Positions 39,420-51,873 are shown, counted from the first letter of the stretch. The stretch: DNA of 63,567 nt from Gammaproteobacteria bacterium MFB021 (GCA_000737985.1 JNVT01000010.1:1-63567); one strand, 5' to 3'. The notes: generated by a model not told the origin, from the sequence alone. Translations and numbers: made by a program.

Positions 39420-41186
39420 GTGAATCGACCCCCTTCAAAGACAGCCATGCATCAAGCATTGCTCGCTTGCCGCAAGTCGTTTCTTTGCGTGCTGTTCTTC
39501 AGTTTGTTCATCAACCTGCTGATGCTAGTTCCCTCGATTTACATGCTGCAGGTCTATGATCGGGTCATCACCACACGCAGCCCCGAAACGCTGACCATGC
39601 TGACGCTGGTCGTGCTCTATCTGTTCGCGATCATGGGCGGCCTGGAGGTGGTGCGCTCACGCATTCTGGTGCGGGTCGGCAATCGCTTCGATCGTGCGCT
39701 GAGCGAGCCGCTCTATCAGGCCGCTTTCCAGCGCGCCTTGGCGAGCGCCGGCAAGCCCTCGGCACAGACGTTCAGCGACCTCGCCACGCTGCGTCAGTTC
39801 ATCGCCGGCAATGCCCTGTTCGCCTTTTTCGATGCCCCGTGGATACCGCTCTATATCGGTCTGCTGACACTCTTCCATCCCTGGTTCGGCGCCTTTGCCA
39901 CCGCCGCAGGGATCATCCTGATGGGCCTGGCGTGGATCAACGAGAAGAGCACCCAGAAACTGCTGGGCGAAGCCAACCGCGCCCATGCACAGGCCCAGGA
40001 GATGGCGGCGAGCAACCTGCGCAATGCCGAAGTGATCCAGGCCATGGGCATGCTGCCCAACCTCCACCAGCGCTGGCAGCAGTGCCAGCAGGCCTATCTG
40101 CTGCACCAGTCACACGCCAGCGACCGCGCCGGGGTGTTGAGCAATCTCTCCAAGACCCTGCGGGTGACCTTTCAGTCGCTGGTGCTCGGGCTGGGTGCGC
40201 TGCTGGTCATCGAAGGCAGTCTGACCGGGGGCATGATGATCGCCGGCTCGATTCTGATGGGCCGGGCACTGGCGCCGATCGATCAGATGATCGGTGGCTG
40301 GAAGGGCTTCATTCAGGCGCGCGCCGCCCACCTGGACGTCGAGACGCTGCTGGCCAAGCTGCCCGCCGCACTCAAGCAGGGGCCGCTGCCGGCGCCCACC
40401 GGCGACGTGGTGCTGAGCGCGGTGAGCGCCGCCCCGCCGGGAGCGCAGGCGGCCACGCTGCACGAGATCGCCTTGCACTGCGCGCCGGGTGAGCACATCG
40501 CCATCGTCGGCCCCAGCGCCGCCGGCAAGTCGACCCTGGCACGTGTGCTGCTGGGCGTCTGGCCGGTGCAGCAGGGCGAGGTGCGCCTGGGCGGCAGCGA
40601 CATCGCCCAGTGGCCGCGGGAACGCCTCGGCCCCCACCTCGGCTATCTGCCGCAGGACGTCGAGCTGTTCGACGGCAGTATCGGCGACAACATCGCCCGC
40701 TTCGGCCCGCTCGATCCCGCCGAGGTGCTCAAGGCGGCGCACAAGGCAGGGGTACACGACATGATCCTGCACCAGGCGCAGGGCTACGACACGCTCATCC
40801 AGGGCAGTGGCGGCGTGCTCTCCGGCGGCCAGCGCCAGCGGCTCGGGCTGGCGCGAGCGCTCTACGGCTCACCGTGCCTGGTGGTTCTCGACGAGCCCGA
40901 TGCGCACCTCGACACCCTCGGCGAGCGCGCCCTGATCGCCTGCCTGGCACAGCTCAAGCGCGAGGGCACGACGCTGTTCGTGGTCACGCATACCCCGGCC
41001 ATTCTCGATCATGTCGATCGCGTCATTCAGTTGGAATCCGGACACATCGTAAGTATCGATGTTCGCACCCGACCCGATACTTCCACCGCCAGCGGTGGCG
41101 TACAGGCGTTGCGCCTGCGTGCCCGCGGCCGTGTCGGCGATGCCGTGGCCACGGCGCGCCCCCCACAGGAGTCCTCACCCTCATGA
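39420..41186 (+). CDS. type I secretion ABC transporter, PrtD type
   Basis: 588 aa from GTG 39420; an ATG at 39447 is equally possible. The transmembrane domain opens with FSLFINLLMLVPSIYMLQVYDRVI, typical of PrtD/LipB-type exporters; there is no C39 peptidase-like domain. The ATPase has Walker A GPSAAGKST (364-372), LSGGQRQRLGLARAL (467 on), VVLDEPDAHLD (D491, E492) and switch His in VTHTP. Inner-membrane motor exporting unfolded substrates with C-terminal signals. First of three overlapping genes; divergent from the giant exoprotein, its probable cargo. Confidence 0.93.
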   Translation: MNRPPSKTAMHQALLACRKSFLCVLFFSLFINLLMLVPSIYMLQVYDRVITTRSPETLTMLTLVVLYLFAIMGGLEVVRSRILVRVGNRFDRALSEPLYQAAFQRALASAGKPSAQTFSDLATLRQFIAGNALFAFFDAPWIPLYIGLLTLFHPWFGAFATAAGIILMGLAWINEKSTQKLLGEANRAHAQAQEMAASNLRNAEVIQAMGMLPNLHQRWQQCQQAYLLHQSHASDRAGVLSNLSKTLRVTFQSLVLGLGALLVIEGSLTGGMMIAGSILMGRALAPIDQMIGGWKGFIQARAAHLDVETLLAKLPAALKQGPLPAPTGDVVLSAVSAAPPGAQAATLHEIALHCAPGEHIAIVGPSAAGKSTLARVLLGVWPVQQGEVRLGGSDIAQWPRERLGPHLGYLPQDVELFDGSIGDNIARFGPLDPAEVLKAAHKAGVHDMILHQAQGYDTLIQGSGGVLSGGQRQRLGLARALYGSPCLVVLDEPDAHLDTLGERALIACLAQLKREGTTLFVVTHTPAILDHVDRVIQLESGHIVSIDVRTRPDTSTASGGVQALRLRARGRVGDAVATARPPQESSPS

Positions 41187-42535
41187 GTTCCGCCACCACA
41201 CCGCTGTCACTCGGTCCTGGACATGGCCCCGGCACATCGTCGGGCAGCGCCCCGACCCACGACCGCACCACCTGCCGCGCCGGTCTCGCTCTGCTGGCGA
41301 TCGCCCTGGGCGGTTTCGTGCTGTGGGCGACCAGCGCAGATCTGGCGGTCGCGGTGGTCGCCCCCGGCACCGTCACGGTCGAGGGCGCGACCAAGAAGAT
41401 CCAGCACTTCGAGGGTGGCATCGTCAAACGCATCCTGGTCAGCGACGGCGACCACGTGAAGGCCGGCCAGACCCTGATCGTGCTCGACGACACCCAGCCG
41501 CTCTCCAAGCTGGCGATCGCGCAGTCCGAGTACCGTATCGCGCTGGCCAGCGAGATCCGTCTCAACGCCGAGCAGGCGGATCGTGATGAGCTCCAGTTTA
41601 CCGCCGGCCTGCTGAATGACCCATCTCCCCGGGTACGGGCGGTGATCGATGTCCAGCGTCGGCTGTTCGAGGTGCGCCGCAAATCCCAGGCCGACGCGCT
41701 CGCAGCGCTCGACGAGAAAGCGCGCCAGATGAACCAGCAGATCGCCGGTCTGGAGTCACTGCAGCGCATCAACCGCTCGCGCATCGCCTCGCTCAGCGGC
41801 GAAGCCGGCGACTACCGCACGCTGTTCAGCGAAGGGCTGGGAGACAACCAGCATCTGCGCGAGCTGGAGCGCCAGGTGCTGCAGTATCGCGGCGAGAATG
41901 CCCAGCACGCCGCCGAGGTGGCACAGCTGCGCTCGCAGATCAGCGAGAACGGTCTACAGCAGGAGATTCAGCGTCAGGAGTACCACCAGAAGGTGGGCGA
42001 GGAGCTGAAGACGGTACAGGCACAGGTGACCGATGCCCAGGAACGCATCACCGCCCTCGGCGACCAGGTGACCCGGACCACCATCGCGGCCCCGGTCTCC
42101 GGCACCGTGGTCGGTTCGCAGATCCATACCCAGGGCGCGGTGATCCGCTCGGGGGATACGCTGATGGAGATCGTCCCCGCCGACGAGGCTTTCGTGGTCG
42201 AGGCGCGCATCCCCGATCGCGACATCGACAACGTGCATGCCGGACAGCCCGCCGAGATCCGTTTCAGCGCCTTCAACCAGCGCCTGACCCAGGTGGTGCC
42301 CGGCGAGGTCGCCCACGTCTCAGCGGACACCTTCGAGGATGAGGCCACCCGGGCCCACTACTACAAGGCGCGCATTCGGGTCACCAGCGCTGGCCAGGCC
42401 CAGATCAACGCTTCGATGCAGCTGCTCGCGGGCATGCCCGCAGAGGTGATGCTGCAGACCGGCGAGCGGACCTTCGCCAGCTATCTGCTGAAGCCGTTCG
42501 ACGACATGCTCGCCCGCGCGCTGCGAGAAGAGTGA
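41183..42535 (+). CDS. type I secretion membrane-fusion protein, HlyD/PrtE type
   Basis: 450 aa from ATG 41183, overlapping the ABC gene by 4 bp. Cytoplasmic tail, one transmembrane helix (about 33-55, AGLALLAIALGGFVLWATSA), biotinyl-lipoyl half (VEGATKKIQHFEGGIVKRILVSDGD), a long coiled coil (about 120-290), and the second half TTIAAPVSGTVVGSQIHTQG with a beta-barrel domain. It bridges the ABC transporter to the outer-membrane channel. The much longer upstream frame lies within the ABC gene. Confidence 0.93.
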   Translation: MSSATTPLSLGPGHGPGTSSGSAPTHDRTTCRAGLALLAIALGGFVLWATSADLAVAVVAPGTVTVEGATKKIQHFEGGIVKRILVSDGDHVKAGQTLIVLDDTQPLSKLAIAQSEYRIALASEIRLNAEQADRDELQFTAGLLNDPSPRVRAVIDVQRRLFEVRRKSQADALAALDEKARQMNQQIAGLESLQRINRSRIASLSGEAGDYRTLFSEGLGDNQHLRELERQVLQYRGENAQHAAEVAQLRSQISENGLQQEIQRQEYHQKVGEELKTVQAQVTDAQERITALGDQVTRTTIAAPVSGTVVGSQIHTQGAVIRSGDTLMEIVPADEAFVVEARIPDRDIDNVHAGQPAEIRFSAFNQRLTQVVPGEVAHVSADTFEDEATRAHYYKARIRVTSAGQAQINASMQLLAGMPAEVMLQTGERTFASYLLKPFDDMLARALREE

Positions 42536-43980
42536 TGCGCCGCGACTCATTCGTGCCTCTCTCGATTCTGCCCCGCTGGCGTCTGGCCCTGGGGCATCTG
42601 CCACGTCTGGCCCTGGGCCTCGTCCTGAGTGGCAGCGTGCTGGCGCAGCCCGACCCGCCAGCGCTGCCGCCACTGCCGGCGCTGGTGGGTCTCGCCCTCG
42701 ACAACGACAGCGGCCTGCACAGCCGGCGCCTCGACAGCCGCGCGGTGGCGCAGGAGGTGGCGATGGCGCGCGCGCGTCTGCGCCCGCAGGTCAGCGCCAA
42801 TGCCGCCTACCGCATGAGCGATGCCGACAATATCTATACCCGCAATCCCGACGAATACCCCGATGCCGACTATGCCAAGCGGGTCTCCGGACGCACCCGC
42901 GACAGCAGCTGGGGCCTGCGCCTGAGCCAGCCGCTGTTCGATCTCGAGCGCTGGCGTCAGGTCGACAAGGCCGGTACCCAAGTGGATGCGGCAACGCTCG
43001 AAGTGGCGGTGGCCGAACGCGATCTCGCGCTGAGGGTCATCGACAGTTATCTGGACGCCTATCAGGCCTCACGCAAGGTCGGCCTGCTGATCGCCCAGCG
43101 CGAGGCGCTGGTACTGCAGCAGCGCCAGGCCCAGCGCGCCTACGAACTGGGCGTGGGCGATCGCATCAACCTGCTCGAATCGCAGTCGCGGCTGGATCAG
43201 GCGATCGCCGATCAGACCGCCGCCGAGAGCGACATGGCCAATGCGGTCAGCGATCTCGAACGTCTCAGCGGCGCCACGCTCGACTTTGCCCCGGCACTGA
43301 TCGAACCGCCGCAGACCCTGCCCCTGGACCCCGAGCCCCGCCCACTGAACGACCTGTTGGCACTGACCGCTGGCAATCCCCAGGTCGAACTGGCCGCGCG
43401 CCGTCAGCGGGTCGCCGAGGCAGATACCGATCTGCGCCACGCAGCGCGCTACCCCAAGGTCGACCTGGTGCTCGATTACAACGATCTCGACAGCGACGAT
43501 CCACTGCGCACCAGTCGCGACCTGAGTGCCGGGGTCGAAGTCGACCTGCCGCTCTATCAGGGTGGCTATACCACCGCCAGCATCCGCCAGGCCGAGCTCA
43601 GCGCCCTGGCCGGCGCCGCCGCGCTCGACGACGAACAGCGCCTGGCCCAGCAGGAGGTGCGCAAACGCCTGCGCGGCATGCAGGCGGATCAGCGCCAGCT
43701 CCAGGCGCTGCAGCGCTCTACCGAGTCGGCGAGTCTGTTCCTGGCCGCGGCTCAGCGCGGTGAGGCGCTCGGGCTGCGCGATCTGGTCGATGTGCTGGAC
43801 GCGCGCTCGTCGCTCTACGATCTGCGCATTCGCTACGTCGAGTCGGTGTGCGCCTATCTGCGCGATCGCGCCCATCTCGATGCCGCTATCGGCGGCCTCG
43901 ACTCGGCGTCGATCACTGCGTTGTTCAGCGTGCTCTGGCGTCTCGAGCGCCACGACCGAGCGCTACCGCCGCTCGGCTAG
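42535..43980 (+). CDS. type I secretion outer-membrane channel, TolC family
   Basis: 481 aa from ATG 42535 (TGATG junction; a GTG one codon upstream exists). Signal peptide of about 36 residues ending SVLAQ. Two OEP repeats: RRLDSRAVAQEVAMARARLRPQVSA with the AYELGVGDRINLLESQSRLDQA hairpin, and VELAARRQRVAEADTDLRHAARYPKVDLV with GEALGLRDLVDVLDARSSLYD. Trimeric outer-membrane duct. Completes the dedicated secretion operon. The product has an unusual Asp/Tyr-rich stretch near 95-120 (DADNIYTRNPDEYPDADYAK). Confidence 0.92.
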   Translation: MRRDSFVPLSILPRWRLALGHLPRLALGLVLSGSVLAQPDPPALPPLPALVGLALDNDSGLHSRRLDSRAVAQEVAMARARLRPQVSANAAYRMSDADNIYTRNPDEYPDADYAKRVSGRTRDSSWGLRLSQPLFDLERWRQVDKAGTQVDAATLEVAVAERDLALRVIDSYLDAYQASRKVGLLIAQREALVLQQRQAQRAYELGVGDRINLLESQSRLDQAIADQTAAESDMANAVSDLERLSGATLDFAPALIEPPQTLPLDPEPRPLNDLLALTAGNPQVELAARRQRVAEADTDLRHAARYPKVDLVLDYNDLDSDDPLRTSRDLSAGVEVDLPLYQGGYTTASIRQAELSALAGAAALDDEQRLAQQEVRKRLRGMQADQRQLQALQRSTESASLFLAAAQRGEALGLRDLVDVLDARSSLYDLRIRYVESVCAYLRDRAHLDAAIGGLDSASITALFSVLWRLERHDRALPPLG

Positions 43981-44069
43981 CGGCGCGACCGGCTTCTGCT
44001 ACCTTGGCTGTAAGCGCTCGCGCCGCAGACGGCGTGACGACTCACCACCCTGGCTCGAGGAAGATCCCC

Positions 44070-44462
44070 ATGATGACGCTACCGCTCTGGTGTCTGTTGA
44101 TCACCGCGCTGCTCCCCTTCTGGCTGGCCTTCTGGGGTAGCAGCGTGCGGCGGCGCGCGCCCGGCGGACTCGACAACCATCATCCGCGCCAGCAGTACGC
44201 CACCCTGGAGGGCAAGGGCGCACGCCTGTGGGCGGCCCAGCAGAACGCCTGGGAGGCGTTGGCGCTGTTCACCGCGGCGGTGGTCGCCTATGGCTACGCC
44301 GGCGGCGGGGGTTGGCTGGGCAGCGCCGCCTGCGTGGTGTTCGTGCTCGCACGGATCGCCCATGGGGTGTGCTATGCCCTGGACCTGGCGACGCTGCGCT
44401 CGACGGTGTTTATCGTCGCCTTTCTCGCGGCGCTGTGCCTGTTCGATCTGGCACTCCTGTGA
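44070..44462 (+). CDS. MAPEG family membrane protein
   Basis: 130 aa from ATG 44070, GAGGAAG upstream. Four transmembrane helices; RRAPGGLDNHHPRQQYATLEGKGARLWAAQQNAWEAL includes the AxxNxxE segment of MAPEG proteins. Human MAPEG enzymes handle glutathione and eicosanoids; bacterial members of this short type are uncharacterised. It starts 90 bp after the TolC-type gene on the same strand and may be read through from it. Confidence 0.8.
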   Translation: MMTLPLWCLLITALLPFWLAFWGSSVRRRAPGGLDNHHPRQQYATLEGKGARLWAAQQNAWEALALFTAAVVAYGYAGGGGWLGSAACVVFVLARIAHGVCYALDLATLRSTVFIVAFLAALCLFDLALL

Positions 44463-44576
44463 GCGCTGCGGCCAAGGCGCGGTACGCCTGGGCCCGGTTC
44501 AAGTTTTAGCCCATGGCGTCGATAAGATTCGGGTTAAGGACGTGTGATCCTTGCCAGAGACCGAGATTCATAGCCC

Positions 44577-46733
44577 ATGCCCATCGACGACGACGCTCCC
44601 CTCGGCCGGACTCGCGGCCAGGCGCTGCCAGCCCCGCAGGAGGTCGACCTCGGCACGGCCCCGGCGTCGAACGACCATGAGGCGCCAGGCGGCTGGACGT
44701 TGGATGCGCTGACGATACTCGGCCTGGTCCCCTGGCACTGGGCGCTCCCGGATACCTTCTTCCGGCTGCTCTCGTCGGGCGTGGCGCATGACGCGCCGCC
44801 GCCCCAGCTGAACTTCCGGGAGCTGCTGCGCCCGATGGCGCCCGCGCAGCGCCAGCGCCTAGTGCATCAATGGCGACGTCTTATCTGCGGCCTCGACGAC
44901 CGCTTCGACCTCACCCTGCAGCCCGATCGCCGTCACCCCGAACTGCGCTGGCGAATCCGCGGCGCAGTGACGCTGCGCAGCGCAGAGGGCTACCCGCTGG
45001 CTGCCGCCGGTGTGCAGGAAGTGGTGGCCGAGGGCAACGTCTGCGATATCGGCAGTCGCGTGCGCGCGCATGCCTTCGTCGCCTCCCGCGATCCGATGCT
45101 GGTGGTCGGCGAACGGTGGCAGATTCTCGAGGCCAACGACGCCTTTCTCGAACTCGGCAGCCGGCCGCTCAGCGACATCCTGGGCCATCCGCTCAGCCGT
45201 TATGTCAGCGCCAACGCGCTCTCAGGGCCGCCCACCACGGCGGTCAGTCGTGAGCGCAGTCACCACCACGAGGGGGTATTCGACGTCGACGGCGGCGATG
45301 CCATCCCCGTCGAATTGACATTGAGCGACTTCACCCTCGGTGATAGTCACCAGGTGCACTACATCGCCGTGCTGCGCGATATCTCGGCGCGCAAGCGCTC
45401 GGAACGCGAACTGGAACACTTGGCGAGCATCGACACCCTGACCCAGTTGCCCAACCGCGCCACCCTGCAGTACGCACTGAAGCGTCAACTGCGCCAGGTC
45501 TCGCCGATCCACGCCCTGGCAGTGCTGTTCATCGACCTCGACGGCTTCAAGCACATCAATGACTCGCTCGGCCATCAGGCCGGCGACACCCTGCTACGGA
45601 TCATGGTCAAGCGCCTGCGCGCCACCCTGCGCAGCCGCGATCTGATTGCACGCTGGGGCGGTGACGAGTTCGTGGTGGTGATCGACGTAGGCGGCGACCG
45701 CCAGTTGGCCCCACGGATCACCCGGCGTCTGTTGGAAGTGCTGGCCCAGCCGATGGTGATCGGCGGTCATCAGATCAGCGTCACCGCCAGCATCGGCATC
45801 GTCCACGCACCATTCGACGGCAAGGACAGCGAGACCCTGCTCAAGCACGCCGACGTCGCCATGTACGCGGCCAAGGACAAGGGCAAGAACGCCTTTGCGA
45901 TCTACCACGACCAGCTCAAGCATCACGATCTGGAAAAGATGTCGATGCTCTCGCTGCTGCGCGACGCGATAGCCAAGGAGACGCTCGACTTCCTGGTCCA
46001 GCCCAAGTTCGATCAGCACAGCCGGATCGTCGGCGCCGAGCTGCTGGCCCGCTGGCATAGCGAGAGCCACGGCCAGGTACCGCCCAGCACCTTCGTGCCC
46101 CTGGCCGAGCACAACGGCATGGCCAGCGCCCTCGGCACCCTGGCGATCGAACATGCAGCGCGCGGCGCCGCACGGCTGGCGGCCAGCGGCCACGCCATTC
46201 CGGTGGCGGTCAATATCTCGGCGCTGCACGTGATGGACGAGGTGCTGCCGGAGACCCTGCGCAGCGCTTGCCGCCGCCACGCCATCCCCACCGAACTGAT
46301 CGAGCTGGAAGTGACCGAGTCGGTCTTTCTGGAGAATACCCGGGCCCCCGAGGCGCGCATCGAGGAGCTGCGCAGACAGGGCTTTCGCGTGGCCATGGAT
46401 GACTTCGGTGCCGGCTACTCGTCGCTGGGCTATCTCAAGCGTCTGCCGTTCGACACCATCAAGATCGACCGCAGTTTCCTCAGCGATCTGGAGGCCGACC
46501 CGCGTTCGCGCCACCTGCTCGAAGGGATCGTGGGGCTATGCGATCTGCTCGGCATGGAGACCATCGCCGAGGGGGTCGAGACGCAGGCCCAGTGGCAGTT
46601 GCTGCAGGCGCTGGGCATCAAGCAGTACCAGGGCTTCTTCCTGGGCCGACCGATGCCCATGGAGGCCCTGCTCGAACGCCTCGGCGCTTGCGCCGACGGC
46701 ACTGGCCGCGCTCCCCGGGGCGGGCTAAGGTAG
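44577..46733 (+). CDS. PAS-GGDEF-EAL c-di-GMP signalling protein
   Basis: 718 aa, no transmembrane helix. PAS-like domain about 168-275, GGDEF domain about 280-445 with intact WGGDEF (361-365) and an I-site RSRD (352-355), EAL domain about 455-705. The EAL triad reads ELL (488-490, GAELLARW), keeping the catalytic Glu; VNIS, ELEVTES, DDFGAGYSSL, KIDRSF and EGVET are all present, so both domains look capable of activity. It makes and/or degrades c-di-GMP in the cytoplasm, with the PAS as input. It lies 0.6 kb after the secretion operon, so a link to exoprotein or biofilm control is attractive but inferred. Confidence 0.93.
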   Translation: MPIDDDAPLGRTRGQALPAPQEVDLGTAPASNDHEAPGGWTLDALTILGLVPWHWALPDTFFRLLSSGVAHDAPPPQLNFRELLRPMAPAQRQRLVHQWRRLICGLDDRFDLTLQPDRRHPELRWRIRGAVTLRSAEGYPLAAAGVQEVVAEGNVCDIGSRVRAHAFVASRDPMLVVGERWQILEANDAFLELGSRPLSDILGHPLSRYVSANALSGPPTTAVSRERSHHHEGVFDVDGGDAIPVELTLSDFTLGDSHQVHYIAVLRDISARKRSERELEHLASIDTLTQLPNRATLQYALKRQLRQVSPIHALAVLFIDLDGFKHINDSLGHQAGDTLLRIMVKRLRATLRSRDLIARWGGDEFVVVIDVGGDRQLAPRITRRLLEVLAQPMVIGGHQISVTASIGIVHAPFDGKDSETLLKHADVAMYAAKDKGKNAFAIYHDQLKHHDLEKMSMLSLLRDAIAKETLDFLVQPKFDQHSRIVGAELLARWHSESHGQVPPSTFVPLAEHNGMASALGTLAIEHAARGAARLAASGHAIPVAVNISALHVMDEVLPETLRSACRRHAIPTELIELEVTESVFLENTRAPEARIEELRRQGFRVAMDDFGAGYSSLGYLKRLPFDTIKIDRSFLSDLEADPRSRHLLEGIVGLCDLLGMETIAEGVETQAQWQLLQALGIKQYQGFFLGRPMPMEALLERLGACADGTGRAPRGGLR

Positions 46734-46761
46734 AGCTCCACCCGCTGCCCGAGAGCGCGCT

Positions 46762-47646
46762 ATGTCGTTGACGCTGAGTCTGGTCGCCCCAGCCTCGTTC
46801 ACCGCCCCCGAACTGCTAGATCAAGCCGCCGAGGCGCTGGCCGAGCTCGACATCGGCGTGCGTTTTCCGCCACAGCTGCAGGCGCGCTGCCGCTATCTCG
46901 CCGGGGACGTAGCCCACCGCCTTGCGGTACTGCAGGCCGCCTACGCCGACCCGGACACAGACGCAGTGTGGGCCGTGCGCGGCGGCTACGGCTGCGCTCA
47001 TCTGGCCACCGAGCTCGACTGGTCGCGCCTGCCGCCCAAACCTTTGATCGGCTACTCCGATCTCAGCGTGTTGCTGAGTCAGTGCCAGCGCCACGGCTTG
47101 CCGGCGATCCATGGCCCGGTGATGAAAGAGGGGCTCAAGCTGGTGGCCGACGACCCGGCAGTACGCACTGCCAGCCGCCGCGACCTGGCAGCGCTCAAGG
47201 GCCTGCTGCAGGGCGAGGCGCCCCCCAGCGTGGCGCTGACCGCGATCACCGCGGCGCCCGACCACCGCAGCAGCGGCCCGCTGGTGGGAGGAAATCTGGC
47301 GGTACTGGCGAGCGTGGCCGGCACGCCGCTGGCGTTTCGCGCACCGCCGGGCGCCATCGTCATCCTCGAGGATGTCGGTGAGCCCTACTACCGGCTCGAG
47401 CGCGATCTATGGCAGTTGGCTCAATCCGGCGCCCTCGACGCGGCGAGCGCGGTCTGCCTGGGCATCTTCGAAGGCTGCGAGCCCTACGCCGATCTGCGCC
47501 TCGAAACGCTGTTCGAGACCTGGCTCACGCCGCGTGGCATCCCTCTGTTCAGCGGCCTGCCTATCGGCCACGGTCGCGACAACCTGCCCTGGCGCTATGG
47601 CGCGCCGGCGAGCATCGTCGACTCACGCCTGCACTTCTCGGCCTGA
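46762..47646 (+). CDS. ldcA: LD-carboxypeptidase (S66 family)
   Basis: 294 aa. AVRGGYGCAHL, then the nucleophile Ser in LIGYSDLSVL, the Glu in VILEDVGEPYYRLER and the His in GLPIGHGRDNLPWRYGA give the Ser-Glu-His triad of S66 peptidases. Cytoplasmic enzyme trimming the terminal D-Ala from tetrapeptides in murein recycling. No signal peptide, as expected. Starts 28 bp after the GGDEF-EAL gene. Confidence 0.92.
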   Translation: MSLTLSLVAPASFTAPELLDQAAEALAELDIGVRFPPQLQARCRYLAGDVAHRLAVLQAAYADPDTDAVWAVRGGYGCAHLATELDWSRLPPKPLIGYSDLSVLLSQCQRHGLPAIHGPVMKEGLKLVADDPAVRTASRRDLAALKGLLQGEAPPSVALTAITAAPDHRSSGPLVGGNLAVLASVAGTPLAFRAPPGAIVILEDVGEPYYRLERDLWQLAQSGALDAASAVCLGIFEGCEPYADLRLETLFETWLTPRGIPLFSGLPIGHGRDNLPWRYGAPASIVDSRLHFSA

Positions 47647-47654
47647 GAGAGGTG

Positions 47655-47695
47655 CACAAAAACACACGGCGCCACCCGAAGGATGGCGCCGTGTG
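47655..47695 (-). terminator. rho-independent terminator, mainly for the PEBP gene
   Basis: 12-bp stem CACACGGCGCCA (47663-47674) and TGGCGCCGTGTG (47684-47695), loop of 9. An A-run at 47658-47662 gives a U-tract in the minus-strand transcript. It may also stop ldcA from the other side. Confidence 0.85.
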
Positions 47696-47723
47696 CCGGT
47701 GACGCGGTGACCGCTGGCCTCAG

Positions 47724-48200
47724 TCAGTCACGCTTATAGGTTCCGACCAGCCGGCTCATGCCCAGAATGTGCGGCTCCAGCGCATCGAGCAGTTCACGTT
47801 GTGTCAGGCCCTCGGGCAGGTCGGTCAGGGTATCCAGCGCCAGCACCCAGAAGTAGTACTGGTGCACGCCGTGGCCCTCGGGCGGCATGGGGCCGCCATA
47901 GCCAATCGCCCCGCCATCGTTGACGCCGGCGGTGCCTTCTCGGGTGTCTTCCGAAAGCGACGTCACGTTCGCCGGAAGATTGTAGAGCAGCCAGTGCACG
48001 TAGCCGTAGCTGCCATCCTTGACCAGCGGCGCATCCGGGTCGTGGCAGATCACCGCGAACCCTTGGATACCCGCCGGCGCATCCCGCCAGCTCAGGGCCG
48101 GGGAGAGATCGTCGCCTTCCGCCGAGTGGCGCTTGGGGATGGGCGCGTTAGCCGCGAAGGCACTACTTTCGACGTGCATGCTCGACGGTGCAAAAGGCAT
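47724..48200 (-). CDS. YbhB/YbcL-family (PEBP-like) protein
   Basis: 158 aa, AGGAGAG before the ATG. SPALSWRDAPAGIQGFAVICHDPDAP, YVHWLLYNLP, GYGGPMPPEGHGVHQYYFWVLAL are the conserved ligand-pocket segments of bacterial phosphatidylethanolamine-binding-like proteins. No signal peptide, so cytoplasmic YbhB type. Function is not established in bacteria. Confidence 0.92.
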   Translation of the reverse strand: MPFAPSSMHVESSAFAANAPIPKRHSAEGDDLSPALSWRDAPAGIQGFAVICHDPDAPLVKDGSYGYVHWLLYNLPANVTSLSEDTREGTAGVNDGGAIGYGGPMPPEGHGVHQYYFWVLALDTLTDLPEGLTQRELLDALEPHILGMSRLVGTYKRD

Positions 48201-48332
48201 AGGTTGCTCTCCTGAAAAGCGATGGACGGTGACGCCAGCGCGTCTGCTCGTGCATTAGAGGTGGTGGCGCCAGCGTGAGATTCAACCCGGCATGGACGCA
48301 CGCAGCCACTGACGCAGCACCCCACCAAGTAT

Positions 48333-48368
48333 GACGCCGGCAGCTCGCGTCCGCGAGCTGCCGGCGTC
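48333..48368 (-). terminator. very stable hairpin downstream of fadA
   Basis: 17-bp perfect complementarity GACGCCGGCAGCTCGCG (48333-48349) and CGCGAGCTGCCGGCGTC (48352-48368) with only 2 nt between. No U-tract follows on the minus strand. It closes the fadBA operon either as terminator or as an mRNA 3'-end protector. The remainder of 48201-48431 shows nothing else. Confidence 0.6.
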
Positions 48369-48431
48369 GGCTGCCGTAGCGAGAAACGCGACGGCGGATT
48401 CAAAACCCCTCGCGTTCAGAGCACGATGCGA

Positions 48432-51802
<3,371 letters not shown>

Positions 51803-51859
51803 GGGATTCTCCGTGCCATGGCTGCGAAACCACCTCCGGGATCAGCCCCGGAAGCGAAT

Positions 51860-51873
51860 CATACGAGCGTTTG
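51860..51873 (-). promoter_or_regulatory. PsrA-like operator upstream of fadBA
   Basis: CATAC-GAGC-GTTTG fits the pseudomonad PsrA consensus (C/G)AAAC-N2-4-GTTTG with one mismatch. It lies 58 bp before the fadB start. PsrA represses fadBA in Pseudomonas and is released by long-chain acyl ligands. Assignment is by pattern only. Confidence 0.45.

Noticed and set aside
38987-39459. Two small open frames (87 aa plus, 70 aa minus) in the secretion intergenic region
   Set aside because: No homology features, atypical composition, no good ribosome-binding sites, and the minus frame overlaps the transporter start.
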